Shown: in pieces, positions 10,199-19,844 of the stretch | Layout: each line of letters begins with the position of its first letter | How positions within the stretch are numbered: the first letter of the stretch is position 1 | From: Gemmatimonadota bacterium | Lineage (GTDB): Bacteria > Gemmatimonadota > Gemmatimonadetes > Longimicrobiales > Gaopeijiaceae | NCBI GenBank assembly: GCA_030827315.1 | Contig: JAURER010000001.1 | Coordinates: 62,001-126,000, forward strand | Direction: 5' to 3' | DNA: 64,000 nt | Translations under genes and position numbers: made by a program | The notes under the pieces: generated by a model | Told to the model about the DNA's origin: nothing | Seen by the model: only the letters and a program-made list of their open reading frames with translations | The model's database searches: none

Positions 10199-10680
10199 CC
10201 CAGATTCGATGTGCGGAAGTCCGGCAGATGATGCCGGATCGCGTGACGGGGCGTGTGCCGGCCGACGGGAGCCGGGACTTCGAGGACCACGTTGCGCGCT
10301 GTGCTGACTGTGCGGAGGAGCTCGACCTCGTGCGAATCCTCTTCTCCGGGCGAGTGACCGCGCCGGCGGGGCTGGCGGATCGCGTCGTTGTGGCGGTCCG
10401 GCCGCGATCTTCCCGTGCGACACGGCCCTGGTGGGGCCTGTCGGCGGCGGCGGTTGCGGCCCTCGCCGTGGGCATCGGGGTCGCTTCGGAGCCCGGGCCC
10501 CTCGGGGTCGCGGCGGGACTCGGCCTGGCGTCCGAGTTCGAGGAAGGTGAGCTCTGGCTGAGCGACGACGGGCTGCTGGCGGGTGTGCCCGAGTTCGAAG
10601 CGCTCTCGGACGAGGCGCTCGTGGAGCTTCTGGAGGATCTTACGTCGGAAATCGGTGGTGGATCAGGAGGTGCGGCATGA
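10195..10680 (+). CDS. Anti-sigma factor with putative zinc-finger (HxxxCxxC)
   Basis: DFEDHVARCADCAEELDLV, single TM; ATGA overlap with sigma gene. Confidence 0.85.
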   Translation: MTQIRCAEVRQMMPDRVTGRVPADGSRDFEDHVARCADCAEELDLVRILFSGRVTAPAGLADRVVVAVRPRSSRATRPWWGLSAAAVAALAVGIGVASEPGPLGVAAGLGLASEFEEGELWLSDDGLLAGVPEFEALSDEALVELLEDLTSEIGGGSGGAA

Positions 10681-11267
10681 GGATACGTTGGGAAGGTTCA
10701 TTTGCGCGCCTGCGTCGCGGGGCGTCGCTGGCACTGGTGCTCGCCGCGATCGCAGCGAGCGTGGCGGCTCCCCTGGCCGCCCAGAATCCGCCGGGCCGGC
10801 GAGGGCCGCCCCAGGGCCGTCAGGAGATGGAGCGCAGAGTGCGCGCCCAGATGGCGCGCCTCGCGCAGGAGCGTCTCGAGCTCTCCGGGGAGGAGTCCGC
10901 GCGGCTCGGCGAGGTGATGCGGCGGTTCGAGGAGCGTCGTGCAGATATCCGGCGGTCGGAGATGGCCACTCGGCGCCGGGTGGAGGCCGTCATGATCGAG
11001 GGCGGGGCGGACGACGAGGCCGCGGCGGCGCTACTCAGGCGGCTCTCCGAGCTGAGACAGGAGGAGAGCGCGCTCTTCGAGGAAGAGCAGGCGGCTCTCC
11101 TGGAGGTGCTCACGCCGACGCAGGTTCTCAGGCTTCAGGCGCTGCGCGAAGAGATGGGCAGGCGCATACGCGCGCTGCGCGGCGGCGACCCGAGTGACCG
11201 CCCGCGCCGTCCCGGTGGCCCGCGGGGGAACGTTGACGGGCCGCTCGGGGTGCCCCTATCTAGGTAG
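10677..11267 (+). CDS. Spy/CpxP-like periplasmic protein (third gene of the ECF operon)
   Basis: Signal peptide, helical charged body (LELSGEESARLGEVMRRFEERRADIRRSEMATRRRVEAVMIEGG..); ATGA overlap with anti-sigma gene. Confidence 0.65.
   Translation: MRIRWEGSFARLRRGASLALVLAAIAASVAAPLAAQNPPGRRGPPQGRQEMERRVRAQMARLAQERLELSGEESARLGEVMRRFEERRADIRRSEMATRRRVEAVMIEGGADDEAAAALLRRLSELRQEESALFEEEQAALLEVLTPTQVLRLQALREEMGRRIRALRGGDPSDRPRRPGGPRGNVDGPLGVPLSR
11233..11262 (+). promoter_or_regulatory. Candidate sigma70-type promoter for moaDEA
   Basis: TTGACG-N18-TATCTA within the 3' end of the preceding gene, ahead of moaD. Confidence 0.4.
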
Positions 11268-11297
11268 TCCTCGCAACCCACATCCCTTCGCGCTCCC

Positions 11298-11549
11298 GTG
11301 CCGATCTCGGTCAACGCACTCTTCTTCGCGGCCTACCGCGACCTCGTGGGTCACAGTGGCCTCGCGGTGGAGCTGAGGGAGGGCGCAACCGTGGGGGACC
11401 TCGTCTCGGAACTTCGTGAGCGAGGCGCGCCCTTCGATCGGCTTCCGGCCGAGCCGGCGGTTGCCGTGAATCGTACCTACGCCTTCCTCGACGAGCCCCT
11501 CTCGGCCGACGACGAAGTGGCGTTCATTCCGCCCGTCGCGGGCGGCTGA
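11298..11549 (+). CDS. moaD: Molybdopterin synthase sulfur carrier subunit (MoaD/ThiS)
   Basis: Ubiquitin-like; C-terminal EVAFIPPVAGG (GG terminus). Confidence 0.93.
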   Translation: MPISVNALFFAAYRDLVGHSGLAVELREGATVGDLVSELRERGAPFDRLPAEPAVAVNRTYAFLDEPLSADDEVAFIPPVAGG

Positions 11550-11565
11550 CCGGGATGGGACGCCG

Positions 11566-12078
11566 TTGATCCATGCCGCGGTCGGGCCCGAGCCCATCGA
11601 TCCGGCCCAGGTCCTGTCGCGGGTCGGGTCCGCGGAGGACGGTGCCGCGGTGCTGTTCGTGGGCGTCGTGCGCGATCACGCCGACGGCCGGTCGGTGAGC
11701 GGGATGCGCTATGACACCTACCACGAGATGGCCGAGGACGTTCTCCGCGAGATCGCGCATGAGGCGGCCGCCCGTCTCGGGACCGACCGACTCGCCGTGG
11801 TGCACCGCACCGGCGAGCTCGACATCGGCGAGGTCTCGGTTGCGATCGCGGTCTCGAGCCCGCACCGGGCGGAGTCGTTCGACGCCTCCCGCTACGTGAT
11901 CGAGGAGATCAAGAAGCGGCTGCCCGTGTGGAAGCAGGAGCACTATGCGGACGGCCGGGTCGAGTGGGTTCCGGGCACGGTGCCGCCCGGCACGGGCGCC
12001 CCGATGGACCCCTCCGCGAGGGAGCGCCCCGTCGCCGGACGTGGATCGCACACCGCGGGCGGGGGGCAAGTGGCATGA
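11566..12078 (+). CDS. moaE: Molybdopterin synthase catalytic subunit
   Basis: GAAVLFVGVVRDHADGRSVSGMRYDTYHEMAE..VVHRTGELDIGEVSVAIAVSSPHR..IKKRLPVWKQEHYADG; TTG start. Confidence 0.95.
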   Translation: MIHAAVGPEPIDPAQVLSRVGSAEDGAAVLFVGVVRDHADGRSVSGMRYDTYHEMAEDVLREIAHEAAARLGTDRLAVVHRTGELDIGEVSVAIAVSSPHRAESFDASRYVIEEIKKRLPVWKQEHYADGRVEWVPGTVPPGTGAPMDPSARERPVAGRGSHTAGGGQVA

Positions 12079-13055
12079 TCGACCAGTTCGGCCGCCGGGT
12101 CGAGTACCTCCGCGTCTCCGTCACGGACAAGTGCAACCTCCGGTGCGTGTACTGCATGCCGATGGAGGGACTCACCTGGCTGAAGCGTGACGAGCTCCTG
12201 ACCTACGAGGAGATCGAGCAGATCGTCCGGGCAATGGCGGGCATGGGACTCCGCCGGATCCGGATTACGGGGGGCGAGCCGCTCGTGCGCCGCGACCTGC
12301 CCGACCTGGTGCGCATGATCGCGGCCGTGCCCGAGATCGAGGACCTCTCCCTCTCCACGAACGCTGTGCTCCTGGCCGAACACGCGGACGCCCTGCGAAG
12401 CGCGGGGGTCCAACGGCTGAACGTCTCCCTGGACTCGCTGCGTGCCGACCGTGTCGACGCCATCGCGCGCCGCCCCGGCTCGTACCCGAAGATCATGGAG
12501 GGGCTCGAAGCCGCCGAGCGGGTCGGATTCTCGCCCATCAAGATCAACGTGGTGCTCATCCGTGGTCAGAACGACGACGAGATCGAGGACTTCGCGGAGA
12601 TCACCCGCGAGCGTCCGTGGCACGTGCGCTTCATCGAGATGATGCCCACAGGCGCGAATCTCGATCTGAGCGCCAACCAGTTCATCTCCTGCACCGAAGC
12701 GCTGCGCCGCATCGAACGCATCGACGCTCTCGAGCCGGTCAAGGGGCCGTTCGGCAATGGCCCGGCGCTGTATCACCGCTTCCCGGGCGCGCCCGGAACC
12801 ATCGGCGTCATCACGCCGATGAGCCACAACTACTGTGACCGGTGCAACCGGATGAGGCTCACGGCGGACGGACACCTGCGGCCGTGTCTGTTCGGTGCGC
12901 TCCAGACGAATCTCCGCGACCCGCTGAGGGCCGGCGAAGACCTGGTGCCGCATATCGTCGAGACGCTGCGTACGAAGCCCGAACGGCACTACCTGATCCA
13001 GGGGAGCGCTGCCGGCTCGGGCGGCCTCGTCGCCCTGTCGCAGACCGGCGGGTAG
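12075..13055 (+). CDS. moaA: GTP 3',8-cyclase MoaA
   Basis: CNLRCVYCMP radical-SAM motif; RITGGEPLVRRDL; C-terminal CDRCNRMRLTADGHLRPCLF. Confidence 0.97.
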   Translation: MIDQFGRRVEYLRVSVTDKCNLRCVYCMPMEGLTWLKRDELLTYEEIEQIVRAMAGMGLRRIRITGGEPLVRRDLPDLVRMIAAVPEIEDLSLSTNAVLLAEHADALRSAGVQRLNVSLDSLRADRVDAIARRPGSYPKIMEGLEAAERVGFSPIKINVVLIRGQNDDEIEDFAEITRERPWHVRFIEMMPTGANLDLSANQFISCTEALRRIERIDALEPVKGPFGNGPALYHRFPGAPGTIGVITPMSHNYCDRCNRMRLTADGHLRPCLFGALQTNLRDPLRAGEDLVPHIVETLRTKPERHYLIQGSAAGSGGLVALSQTGG

Positions 13056-13181
13056 ACCTCTCTCCCAGCGTCGTTATACTCCTGCGGGCACACGACCGAG
13101 CGTGCCCGGCTCGTCCGCCTCGACCGAGCGCGGATCGGCCCGGAATCCACAGGACACCCTGCCGCGGAGCAGACGTTTTTC

Positions 13182-14129
13182 ATGAGCGCGAAGAAGATCA
13201 CCGTCGTCGGTGCTGGGCACGTGGGCGCCACGTGCTCGCAGCTCCTCTCTCAGAAGGAGCTGGCCAAGGAAGTCATCCTCGTCGACATCGCCGAGGGCAT
13301 CCCGCAGGGCAAGGGTCTCGACCAGTGGGAGAGCGCGCCCATCGAGGGATTCGACTCCCGCGTCTACGGCGCCAACGACTACGAGCAGTGTGTCGGATCG
13401 GAGATCTTCATCGTCACGGCCGGCATCGCCCGCAAGCCGGGGATGAGCCGCGACGACCTGCTGAAGACGAACGCGCACGTGATCCGCTCGGTGAGTGAGG
13501 AGATCAAGCGGGTCGCTCCCGAATCGATCGTCATCATAGTCACGAACCCCCTCGACGTGATGGCGCAGGTCGCACTCGAAACGACCGGCTTCCCGCGCGA
13601 GCGGGTGATCGGGATGGCGGGTGTCCTCGACACCGCCCGGTACCGGTCCTTCATCGCGCTCGAGCTGGACGTCTCGATCGAGGACATCCAGGCGCTCGTG
13701 CTCGGTGGGCATGGCGACACGATGGTGCCCCTCGCGAGCTACACTTCGGTCAGCGGGATTCCGCTCACGCAGCTCATGGCGCAGGACCGCATCGACGCTC
13801 TCGTCGACCGCACGCGAAAGGGCGGCGGCGAGATCGTGGCCTACCTCAAGACGGGCAGCGCGTACTACGCGCCGGCGGCGGCGGCGGTCCAGATGGCCGA
13901 GGCCATCGTCAAGGACAAGCGCCGCATCCTCCCCTGCGCCGCGTGGCTCCAGGGCGAGTACGGAATGAGCGGTCTCTTCCTCGGCGTGCCGTGCCTGCTG
14001 GGCGCCAACGGTCTGGAGCGGATCGTCGAAGTGCAGCTCGATGACGCGGAGCAGGCTGCGCTGAAGACCAGCGCGGAACACGTCACGTCGACCGTGCAGG
14101 CGCTCAAGGCGATCGAGGCCGCGGGCTGA
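13182..14129 (+). CDS. mdh: Malate dehydrogenase
   Basis: KKITVVGAGHVGATCSQLL..GIARKPGMSRDDLL..LGGHGDTMVPL. Confidence 0.96.
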   Translation: MSAKKITVVGAGHVGATCSQLLSQKELAKEVILVDIAEGIPQGKGLDQWESAPIEGFDSRVYGANDYEQCVGSEIFIVTAGIARKPGMSRDDLLKTNAHVIRSVSEEIKRVAPESIVIIVTNPLDVMAQVALETTGFPRERVIGMAGVLDTARYRSFIALELDVSIEDIQALVLGGHGDTMVPLASYTSVSGIPLTQLMAQDRIDALVDRTRKGGGEIVAYLKTGSAYYAPAAAAVQMAEAIVKDKRRILPCAAWLQGEYGMSGLFLGVPCLLGANGLERIVEVQLDDAEQAALKTSAEHVTSTVQALKAIEAAG

Positions 14130-14228
14130 ACCCTCCGGGGGGCTCGATCGGGTGAAACGGTCGGCGAAAGACGGGACCTTGCCGCTGGCGATCCGACGAA
14201 AATTCCGGACGCCCGTGTCGTCGCGACG

Positions 14229-14765
14229 GTGAAGTCGATGCGCGCGTCGCGTTCGAGCAGCCGGAGACATGGGAGGGCGGTCGTGAGCAAGGGGGGGGTG
14301 GTGATTGCCGTGGTGCTGACCTCCGTGGCGAGTGCGTGCGGCGGCGGCCCGCGCGGCGACACCGGCCCGCTCCCATCGTCCGACCCGGAAGATCTCGTGT
14401 TCGCTCCCGAAGTCTCCGTGGACCTGTCCGCCATGGAGAAGACGGCCTCGGGTCTCTACCTGCAGGACATCGTCGTCGGGGACGGACCTGCGGCGCGGCG
14501 CACCAGCCGGGTCTGGGTGAAGTACGTGGGGCGCCTTCCCGACGGTTCGGTGTTCGACGCCAACCTTGGGGGCGAGCCGTACCATACCCGTCTGGGCGGC
14601 AGCGAGGTCATCCGGGGGTGGAACGAGGGGATCGTCGGCATGCGTCGGGGGGGCATTCGGCGGCTCGTGGTGCCGCCGCATCTCGCGTACGGCGCGCGCG
14701 GCACCGGCGACGTGCCCCCGGGCGCCACACTCATCTTCGATCTCGAGCTGGTGGACCTCCAGTAG
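14229..14765 (+). CDS. FKBP-type peptidyl-prolyl cis-trans isomerase, probable lipoprotein (start uncertain)
   Basis: Lipobox-like ASAC; VWVKYVGRLPDGSVFDAN..VIRGWNEGIVGMRRGGIRRLVVPPHLAYGARGTG. Confidence 0.92.
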   Translation: MKSMRASRSSSRRHGRAVVSKGGVVIAVVLTSVASACGGGPRGDTGPLPSSDPEDLVFAPEVSVDLSAMEKTASGLYLQDIVVGDGPAARRTSRVWVKYVGRLPDGSVFDANLGGEPYHTRLGGSEVIRGWNEGIVGMRRGGIRRLVVPPHLAYGARGTGDVPPGATLIFDLELVDLQ

Positions 14766-14774
14766 CGGCGCGAC

Positions 14775-15752
14775 CTACCCGAAACGTCCGATAAGTTCGA
14801 GGTTCGCGGTCGTCTCGGCGTTACCTCCGCTGATCACCACGACCACGGGACCACCCCGTCCGACTCCGAGGTGGGGGATCTTCCCGGCGAGGAGCGCGGC
14901 CACGCCGGCCGCCCCCGAGGGTTCGATCGGCTCGCCCGAGGAAACGAGGTGCGCCAGTCCCTGCACGATTTCCGCGTCGGTGAGCACCGCGATACCTCGC
15001 GCCCGCTCCGCGAGCAGCGCGTGATTCAGGACCCCTGCCATCGGTGGCGCCAACCCGTCGGCGACGGTCCTGACGGAATCCAGCTGCACGGCGTGCCCCG
15101 CTCGCAGACTGGCGTGCATGGCCGAAGCTCCCTCGGGCTCCACGCCCCAGAGCGCTGCATTCGACCCGGCGGCTGAGAGCGAAGCGGCGATGCCCGATGC
15201 CAGGCCGCCTCCGCCGACCGGAACTACGACGGTCCCCACGTCCGGCAGATCCTCGAGGATCTCGAGGCCGCACGACGCGTGCCCTGCGACGACCTCTGCG
15301 TCGTCGAACGGGTGCAGGAACGTCAGATCTCGCTGCTCGCAGATCTCACGCACCCGGACGAAGGCGGCTGCAGCGTCGCCGTGCAGGATGACCTCCGCGC
15401 CGTAGCTTCGGCTCCGCTCCACCTTGAGGGGTGACGCGTGCTCCGGCATGACGACAACACTCGGTACACCCGCCGCTGTCGCGGCCCAGGCTACCGCCTG
15501 AGCGTGGTTCCCGGCGGAGATCGTTGCGACCCCGCGCGCTCGAGCTTCGCGCGACAGCGTAAGAAGGCGGTTGAGGGCCCCCCGTGCCTTGAAGGCCCCG
15601 GTTGTCTGCAGGTTTTCGTGCTTGAGGAAGACCTCGACGCCCATGGCGTCGGAAAGTGCCGGGCTCCGCGTGACGGGCGTTCGAACCACGTGATCACGGA
15701 TCCGAGCGCGAGCCTCGGTGAGGCGAGGACGGGTGAAGTCTTCGGGAATCAT
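14775..15752 (-). CDS. Threonine ammonia-lyase / PLP-dependent Ser/Thr dehydratase
   Basis: FLKHENLQTTGAFKARGALNRLL; SAGNHAQAVAWAA; VPVGGGGLASGIA. Confidence 0.93.
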   Translation of the reverse strand: MIPEDFTRPRLTEARARIRDHVVRTPVTRSPALSDAMGVEVFLKHENLQTTGAFKARGALNRLLTLSREARARGVATISAGNHAQAVAWAATAAGVPSVVVMPEHASPLKVERSRSYGAEVILHGDAAAAFVRVREICEQRDLTFLHPFDDAEVVAGHASCGLEILEDLPDVGTVVVPVGGGGLASGIAASLSAAGSNAALWGVEPEGASAMHASLRAGHAVQLDSVRTVADGLAPPMAGVLNHALLAERARGIAVLTDAEIVQGLAHLVSSGEPIEPSGAAGVAALLAGKIPHLGVGRGGPVVVVISGGNAETTANLELIGRFG

Positions 15753-15800
15753 CCGGTAAGCTTGAAGGAATGTGGGAGCTTCGCCAGGGTAACGTAAAGA

Positions 15801-15830
15801 TTGCCGGGAGGTTAGGCGTGCTGGTAGAAT
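15801..15830 (+). promoter_or_regulatory. Candidate sigma70-type promoter of TonB-dependent receptor gene
   Basis: TTGCCG-N18-TAGAAT, 40 nt before ATG 15870. Confidence 0.4.
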
Positions 15831-15869
15831 TCCGCGACGTTCGATGCCCTCTCTCACCCACGGGATGCT

Positions 15870-18599
15870 ATGAACAAGCTGGCAAGTCGCGCCCTGTTCG
15901 GCGCCTTGGTCCTCTCCCTCCTCGCTGTCTCCGCCGGTGCGGCTCAGGACGGCACTATTCGCGGAACGGTCCGGGATGCGGCCACCAACAGGCCCCTCGT
16001 CTCGGCCGAGCTTTCCTTCGCGGGTGAGAGCCGTGGGCTCTCGGACGCGCAGGGTGCATTTTCGATCCGTGCGCCGGCCGGGCGCCTCACACTTGCGGTC
16101 ACGCTGATCGGCTATGCGTCTCAGCGGCTCACCGTGGACGTACCCGCGGGAGGGACGGCGGAAGTCGACGTTCTGCTGGTCACCACGGAGATTGCCCTGG
16201 AGGGCGTCACGGTCACCGCGGGACGCCAGCGTTCCGAACGAAGCCTTCAGTCGCTTCCCACCGCCGCAGACGTTCGCACGGCGGACGAGATCGAGGTGCG
16301 CGCTGCGCCGACCGTGGTCGACTATGTCAAGGACATGCCGGGCGTGGATGTCGTGCAAACCGGGGTGAACCAGAGCAACACCGTGACCCGGGGATTCAAC
16401 AACGTCTTCTCAGGCGCCCTTCTGGTCATGACGGACAATCGCTGGGCCAGAGTACCTTCGCTCCGCCTGAACGCCTACAACATGATTCCCGCGCCGACGC
16501 TGGACGTCGAGCGTGTGGAGGTCTTCCTCGGACCCGCGTCAGCGCTCTACGGTCCGAACGCGACCAGCGGCGTCATGCACATCATCACTTCGTCTCCGAT
16601 CGACAAGCCCGGCACGACCGTCAGCGTGTCGGCGGGTGACCAGGGCATCTTCACCGGCGCCTTCCGTCAGAACTTCCGCTTCAATGACAAGCTCGGACTG
16701 AAGGTGACCGGTCAGTACTTCACGGGTACGGACTTCCGTTACATCGATCCGGTGGAGAAAGCGGCGCGCGCGACGGCGCTCGCTGCGGGAGCTCGGTCGG
16801 ACACGCTCAAGATCGGCGCCCGGGACTTCGACTCCGAGCGCTGGGGCGGTGAGATGAGGCTGGACTACCGGCCCTGGGCTGGTTCCACCGACGGTCTCAA
16901 GGTCACCCTGGGCACCAATTCGCTCGGAAACTCCATCGACCTCACGGGCCTCGGGGCGGGGCAGGCGCAGGACTGGACCTATCGTTTCGGTCAGGTCCAG
17001 TTCGAACGGGGGGGGCTCTTCGCCCAGGCGTTCATGAACCAGTCGAATGCCGGAGGCACCTATCTGCTCCGGACGGGAGCGCCGATCGTCGATGAATCCT
17101 CGGTGCTCGCGGCTCAGGCGCAGTACAGCTTCTCTCTCGGAAGCGCTGTCGACCTGGTAGCGGGGGTGGACTATAGCCAGACGACGCCCCAGACCCTCGG
17201 GACGATCAACGGGGCCAATGAGGACACCGACGAGACCCTGGAAGTTGGAGGCTATGTCAGCGCAACGCTCCACCTGGGCTCGAAATTCGATCTGATCGGC
17301 GCGCTCCGGATGGACGATCACGAGCACCTGGAGGATCCGGTCATGTCGCCGCGGGCAGGGCTGGTGTATCGCCCGGCTCCGGGCCAGGCGTTCCGTGGCA
17401 CCTTCAACCGGTCCTTCAGCACGCCGACTTCCAACAATCTCTTCCTGGATCTCACGGCCGGGATCATTCCCATCATCCCCGGGGTCGGATATCGCGTGCA
17501 GGCAGTGGGTGTGCCGTCGACCGGATACACGTGGAACGACACCTGCGCCGGGGGCGTGAACAACTATTGCATGTACTCGCCCTTCAATGGCAATCAGGCG
17601 CAACTGCCGGCGACTGGGACCGTTTTCTGGAACACCGTCGTGATTGGGGGTGCGCTTCAGAGCGCGAGCCTGCAGGCCACCCTCGGGCTGCTTGGACTCA
17701 CCCCGCAGCAGTTCGCGACGATCGTCGGGTCGCCCTCGGCCTCGGACATCGGCTCCTATCTCCTGAGATTCAACTCGGAAGATCCGTCGGTCCCCTTCGT
17801 GCCGGATCCGGGCGTCAGCAACGTCAGCAGGATGCTTCCGACCATTCACAACACGCTGGAAGTGGGCTATCAGGGCATCTTCGCAAAGCGGTTCAAGTTC
17901 GACGTGTCGCTCTACCAGACGCGGATCGAGGATTTCGTCGGGCCTCTGCGGGTCGAGACCCCGACGGTGTTCTTGAGTGGCCCGGACGCCGCCCGGTTCG
18001 TCACCACCCGTCTCGTCGGCGCGGGTGTGCCCCTGCAGTATGCGCAGGCCATCGCTGGGAGCATCGCAACCACGGCGGCCCGAATCCCGTTCGGGACGGT
18101 CGCGCCGGATCAGCGTCAGAACTCGGACCTCATTCTGACCTATCGAAACTTCGGTGAGGTGGAGTTCAGTGGAGCCGACTTCGGCTTCGAGGCGTTCCTG
18201 ACTGAAGAGGTCACCATGTCAGGGGCGTACTCGTACGTGAGTGACGAATGCTTCGACGTGGATGGTGACGGCGCCTGCACCAGCGCGGCTGACGTGGCTC
18301 TGAACGCGCCGAGGAACAAGGGCTCGCTCGGGCTGCGGTATGCGGATGCTCAATCCGGGTTCGAAATCGGCGCCCGTGGACGCTACACCGACGGTTTCAT
18401 CATGAACTCCGGCGTTTACGTCGGGGACGTCGACTCTTATCTCGTGTTCGATTCGAACCTCGCGTATCGGATTCCGAGGTATGACGGACTGATCTTCTCG
18501 ATGACGGTCAACAACATGTTTGGAAACCGTCACCGCGAGTTCGTCGGAGCGCCGGAAATCGGACGGCTGGCCCTTTTCAAGCTCCAGTACTCGTTCTAG
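15870..18599 (+). CDS. TonB-dependent receptor with N-terminal carboxypeptidase-regulatory-like domain
   Basis: GTIRGTVRDAATNRPLVSAELSF..; plug domain; C-terminal GRLALFKLQYSF (terminal aromatic). Confidence 0.93.
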   Translation: MNKLASRALFGALVLSLLAVSAGAAQDGTIRGTVRDAATNRPLVSAELSFAGESRGLSDAQGAFSIRAPAGRLTLAVTLIGYASQRLTVDVPAGGTAEVDVLLVTTEIALEGVTVTAGRQRSERSLQSLPTAADVRTADEIEVRAAPTVVDYVKDMPGVDVVQTGVNQSNTVTRGFNNVFSGALLVMTDNRWARVPSLRLNAYNMIPAPTLDVERVEVFLGPASALYGPNATSGVMHIITSSPIDKPGTTVSVSAGDQGIFTGAFRQNFRFNDKLGLKVTGQYFTGTDFRYIDPVEKAARATALAAGARSDTLKIGARDFDSERWGGEMRLDYRPWAGSTDGLKVTLGTNSLGNSIDLTGLGAGQAQDWTYRFGQVQFERGGLFAQAFMNQSNAGGTYLLRTGAPIVDESSVLAAQAQYSFSLGSAVDLVAGVDYSQTTPQTLGTINGANEDTDETLEVGGYVSATLHLGSKFDLIGALRMDDHEHLEDPVMSPRAGLVYRPAPGQAFRGTFNRSFSTPTSNNLFLDLTAGIIPIIPGVGYRVQAVGVPSTGYTWNDTCAGGVNNYCMYSPFNGNQAQLPATGTVFWNTVVIGGALQSASLQATLGLLGLTPQQFATIVGSPSASDIGSYLLRFNSEDPSVPFVPDPGVSNVSRMLPTIHNTLEVGYQGIFAKRFKFDVSLYQTRIEDFVGPLRVETPTVFLSGPDAARFVTTRLVGAGVPLQYAQAIAGSIATTAARIPFGTVAPDQRQNSDLILTYRNFGEVEFSGADFGFEAFLTEEVTMSGAYSYVSDECFDVDGDGACTSAADVALNAPRNKGSLGLRYADAQSGFEIGARGRYTDGFIMNSGVYVGDVDSYLVFDSNLAYRIPRYDGLIFSMTVNNMFGNRHREFVGAPEIGRLALFKLQYSF

Positions 18600-18656
18600 T
18601 CGGTCGGCGATTTAGTAATCCGCGTTCTGTTCGACATTCGATCATGCTGGACGACC

Positions 18657-18688
18657 GGCCCGGGGAGCAGTCTATTGCTCCCCGGGCC
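18657..18688 (+). terminator. Perfect 13-bp stem hairpin after TonB receptor gene
   Basis: GGCCCGGGGAGCA-GTCTAT-TGCTCCCCGGGCC. Confidence 0.7.
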
Positions 18689-18730
18689 GGAACGCAGTCG
18701 GAGGTAACCCCTGCAGGGGGAGGGAAGGTC

Positions 18731-19183
18731 GTGACCAAGAGTTCGCCGTCCGCTCACGGCGTCACGCTGCGGTGTGGCTTCTGTGGCCAGCTCAACAGCG
18801 TGGACCTGAGCCGTGCGGCGCAACGTCCGACGTGCGGGGACTGCTCCAGGCCGATGCTGCTCGACCGTCCCGTGAAGGTCACCCAGGAGGACTTCGACCG
18901 GACCGTCCTCGCATCGGCGGCTCCCGTCCTCGTCGACTTCTACGCGGACTGGTGCGCGCCGTGCAAGATGGTGGCGCCGCTCCTCGACGAGATCGCGTAC
19001 CAGAAGATCGGGCGCATGCTCGTGGTGAAGGTCGACACCGACCACGCCCCGGACGTCTCCGTGCGGTACGGGATTCGCAGCATCCCCACGCTGATCCTGT
19101 TCAACGACGGGCAGGAGGTTGAGCGTAGCCTCGGCTTCGAGCCGGAACGCGTGCGCGGCCTCGTCGAACGCGTGCTCGCATGA
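18731..19183 (+). CDS. Thioredoxin 2-like (N-terminal CxxC zinc motif plus WCAPC)
   Basis: RCGFCGQLNSV..PTCGDCSRPM; VDFYADWCAPCKMVAPLLDE; GTG 18731 chosen because the 18644 start lies upstream of and spans the hairpin. Confidence 0.9.
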   Translation: MTKSSPSAHGVTLRCGFCGQLNSVDLSRAAQRPTCGDCSRPMLLDRPVKVTQEDFDRTVLASAAPVLVDFYADWCAPCKMVAPLLDEIAYQKIGRMLVVKVDTDHAPDVSVRYGIRSIPTLILFNDGQEVERSLGFEPERVRGLVERVLA

Positions 19184-19635
19184 GCAAGCGCGATCGCCAC
19201 AAGCACATCGTCGAGGTGATCCGCAGCCACCGGGTCACGAGCCAGGAACTGCTGCGGGAGTTCCTTCTGGAGCGGGGCATCGAGGTCGCCCAGGCCACGC
19301 TGTCACGCGATATGCGCGAACTCCGGCTCGTGAAGGTCCCCGGCGCGGACGGGGTCGGCTTCTATTCGTCTCCGGAGGAATGGGACAGCACGCCTTCGCT
19401 CGAATCGCTGCTCCCGACGCTCTTCCACAGTGCGGAAGGGGTAGATCACCTTCTGGTCGTTCGCACGATGAAGGGCGGTGCGCAGACGGTGGCCGCCGGC
19501 ATCGACTGGGAAGAGTGGCCCGAAGTGCTCGGGACGCTCGCCGGGGACGATACGATCCTGATCATCCTGCGTGATCCGGTCTTCCTGCCTGAGGTCCAGG
19601 CACGTCTCGAATCGATGGCCGGGCATGACGGTTGA
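19180..19635 (+). CDS. argR: Arginine repressor
   Basis: KRDRHKHIVEVIRSHRVTSQELLREFLLERGIEVAQATLSRDMRELRLVKV; C-terminal oligomerisation domain. Confidence 0.94.
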   Translation: MSKRDRHKHIVEVIRSHRVTSQELLREFLLERGIEVAQATLSRDMRELRLVKVPGADGVGFYSSPEEWDSTPSLESLLPTLFHSAEGVDHLLVVRTMKGGAQTVAAGIDWEEWPEVLGTLAGDDTILIILRDPVFLPEVQARLESMAGHDG

Positions 19636-19671
19636 CTGGATGCACTCTTAGTGAATATTTATGCTCATTCA
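19632..19671 (+). promoter_or_regulatory. Candidate argH promoter overlapped by a degenerate ARG-box-like repeat
   Basis: TTGACT(19632-19637)-N18-TATTTA(19656-19661); TGAATatttatgctcATTCA (19652-19671). Confidence 0.4.
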
Positions 19672-19705
19672 TCGAATCAAATGATCCGGTCCCGGCATCG
19701 AAAGG

Positions 19706-19794
19706 GAACCGGGGGCAGGATTTCGGGGCATTCGGCCCCCCGGCGCTTTGGCGGGAAGCTGTCGGTCTCCTGACCCCCGGTTCTCTTCTTTTTT
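19706..19794 (+). terminator. Branched terminator/attenuator-like leader upstream of argH
   Basis: GAACCGGGGGCAGGA(19706-19720) pairs with TCCTGaCCCCCGGTTC(19768-19783), inner GGGGCattcgGCCCC, then TCTTCTTTTTT(19784-19794). Confidence 0.65.
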
Positions 19795-19844
19795 AGCCAC
19801 GACGCGGGCGCCGCAGCCCGGACGACCCTCCACGCTCCGTACGC

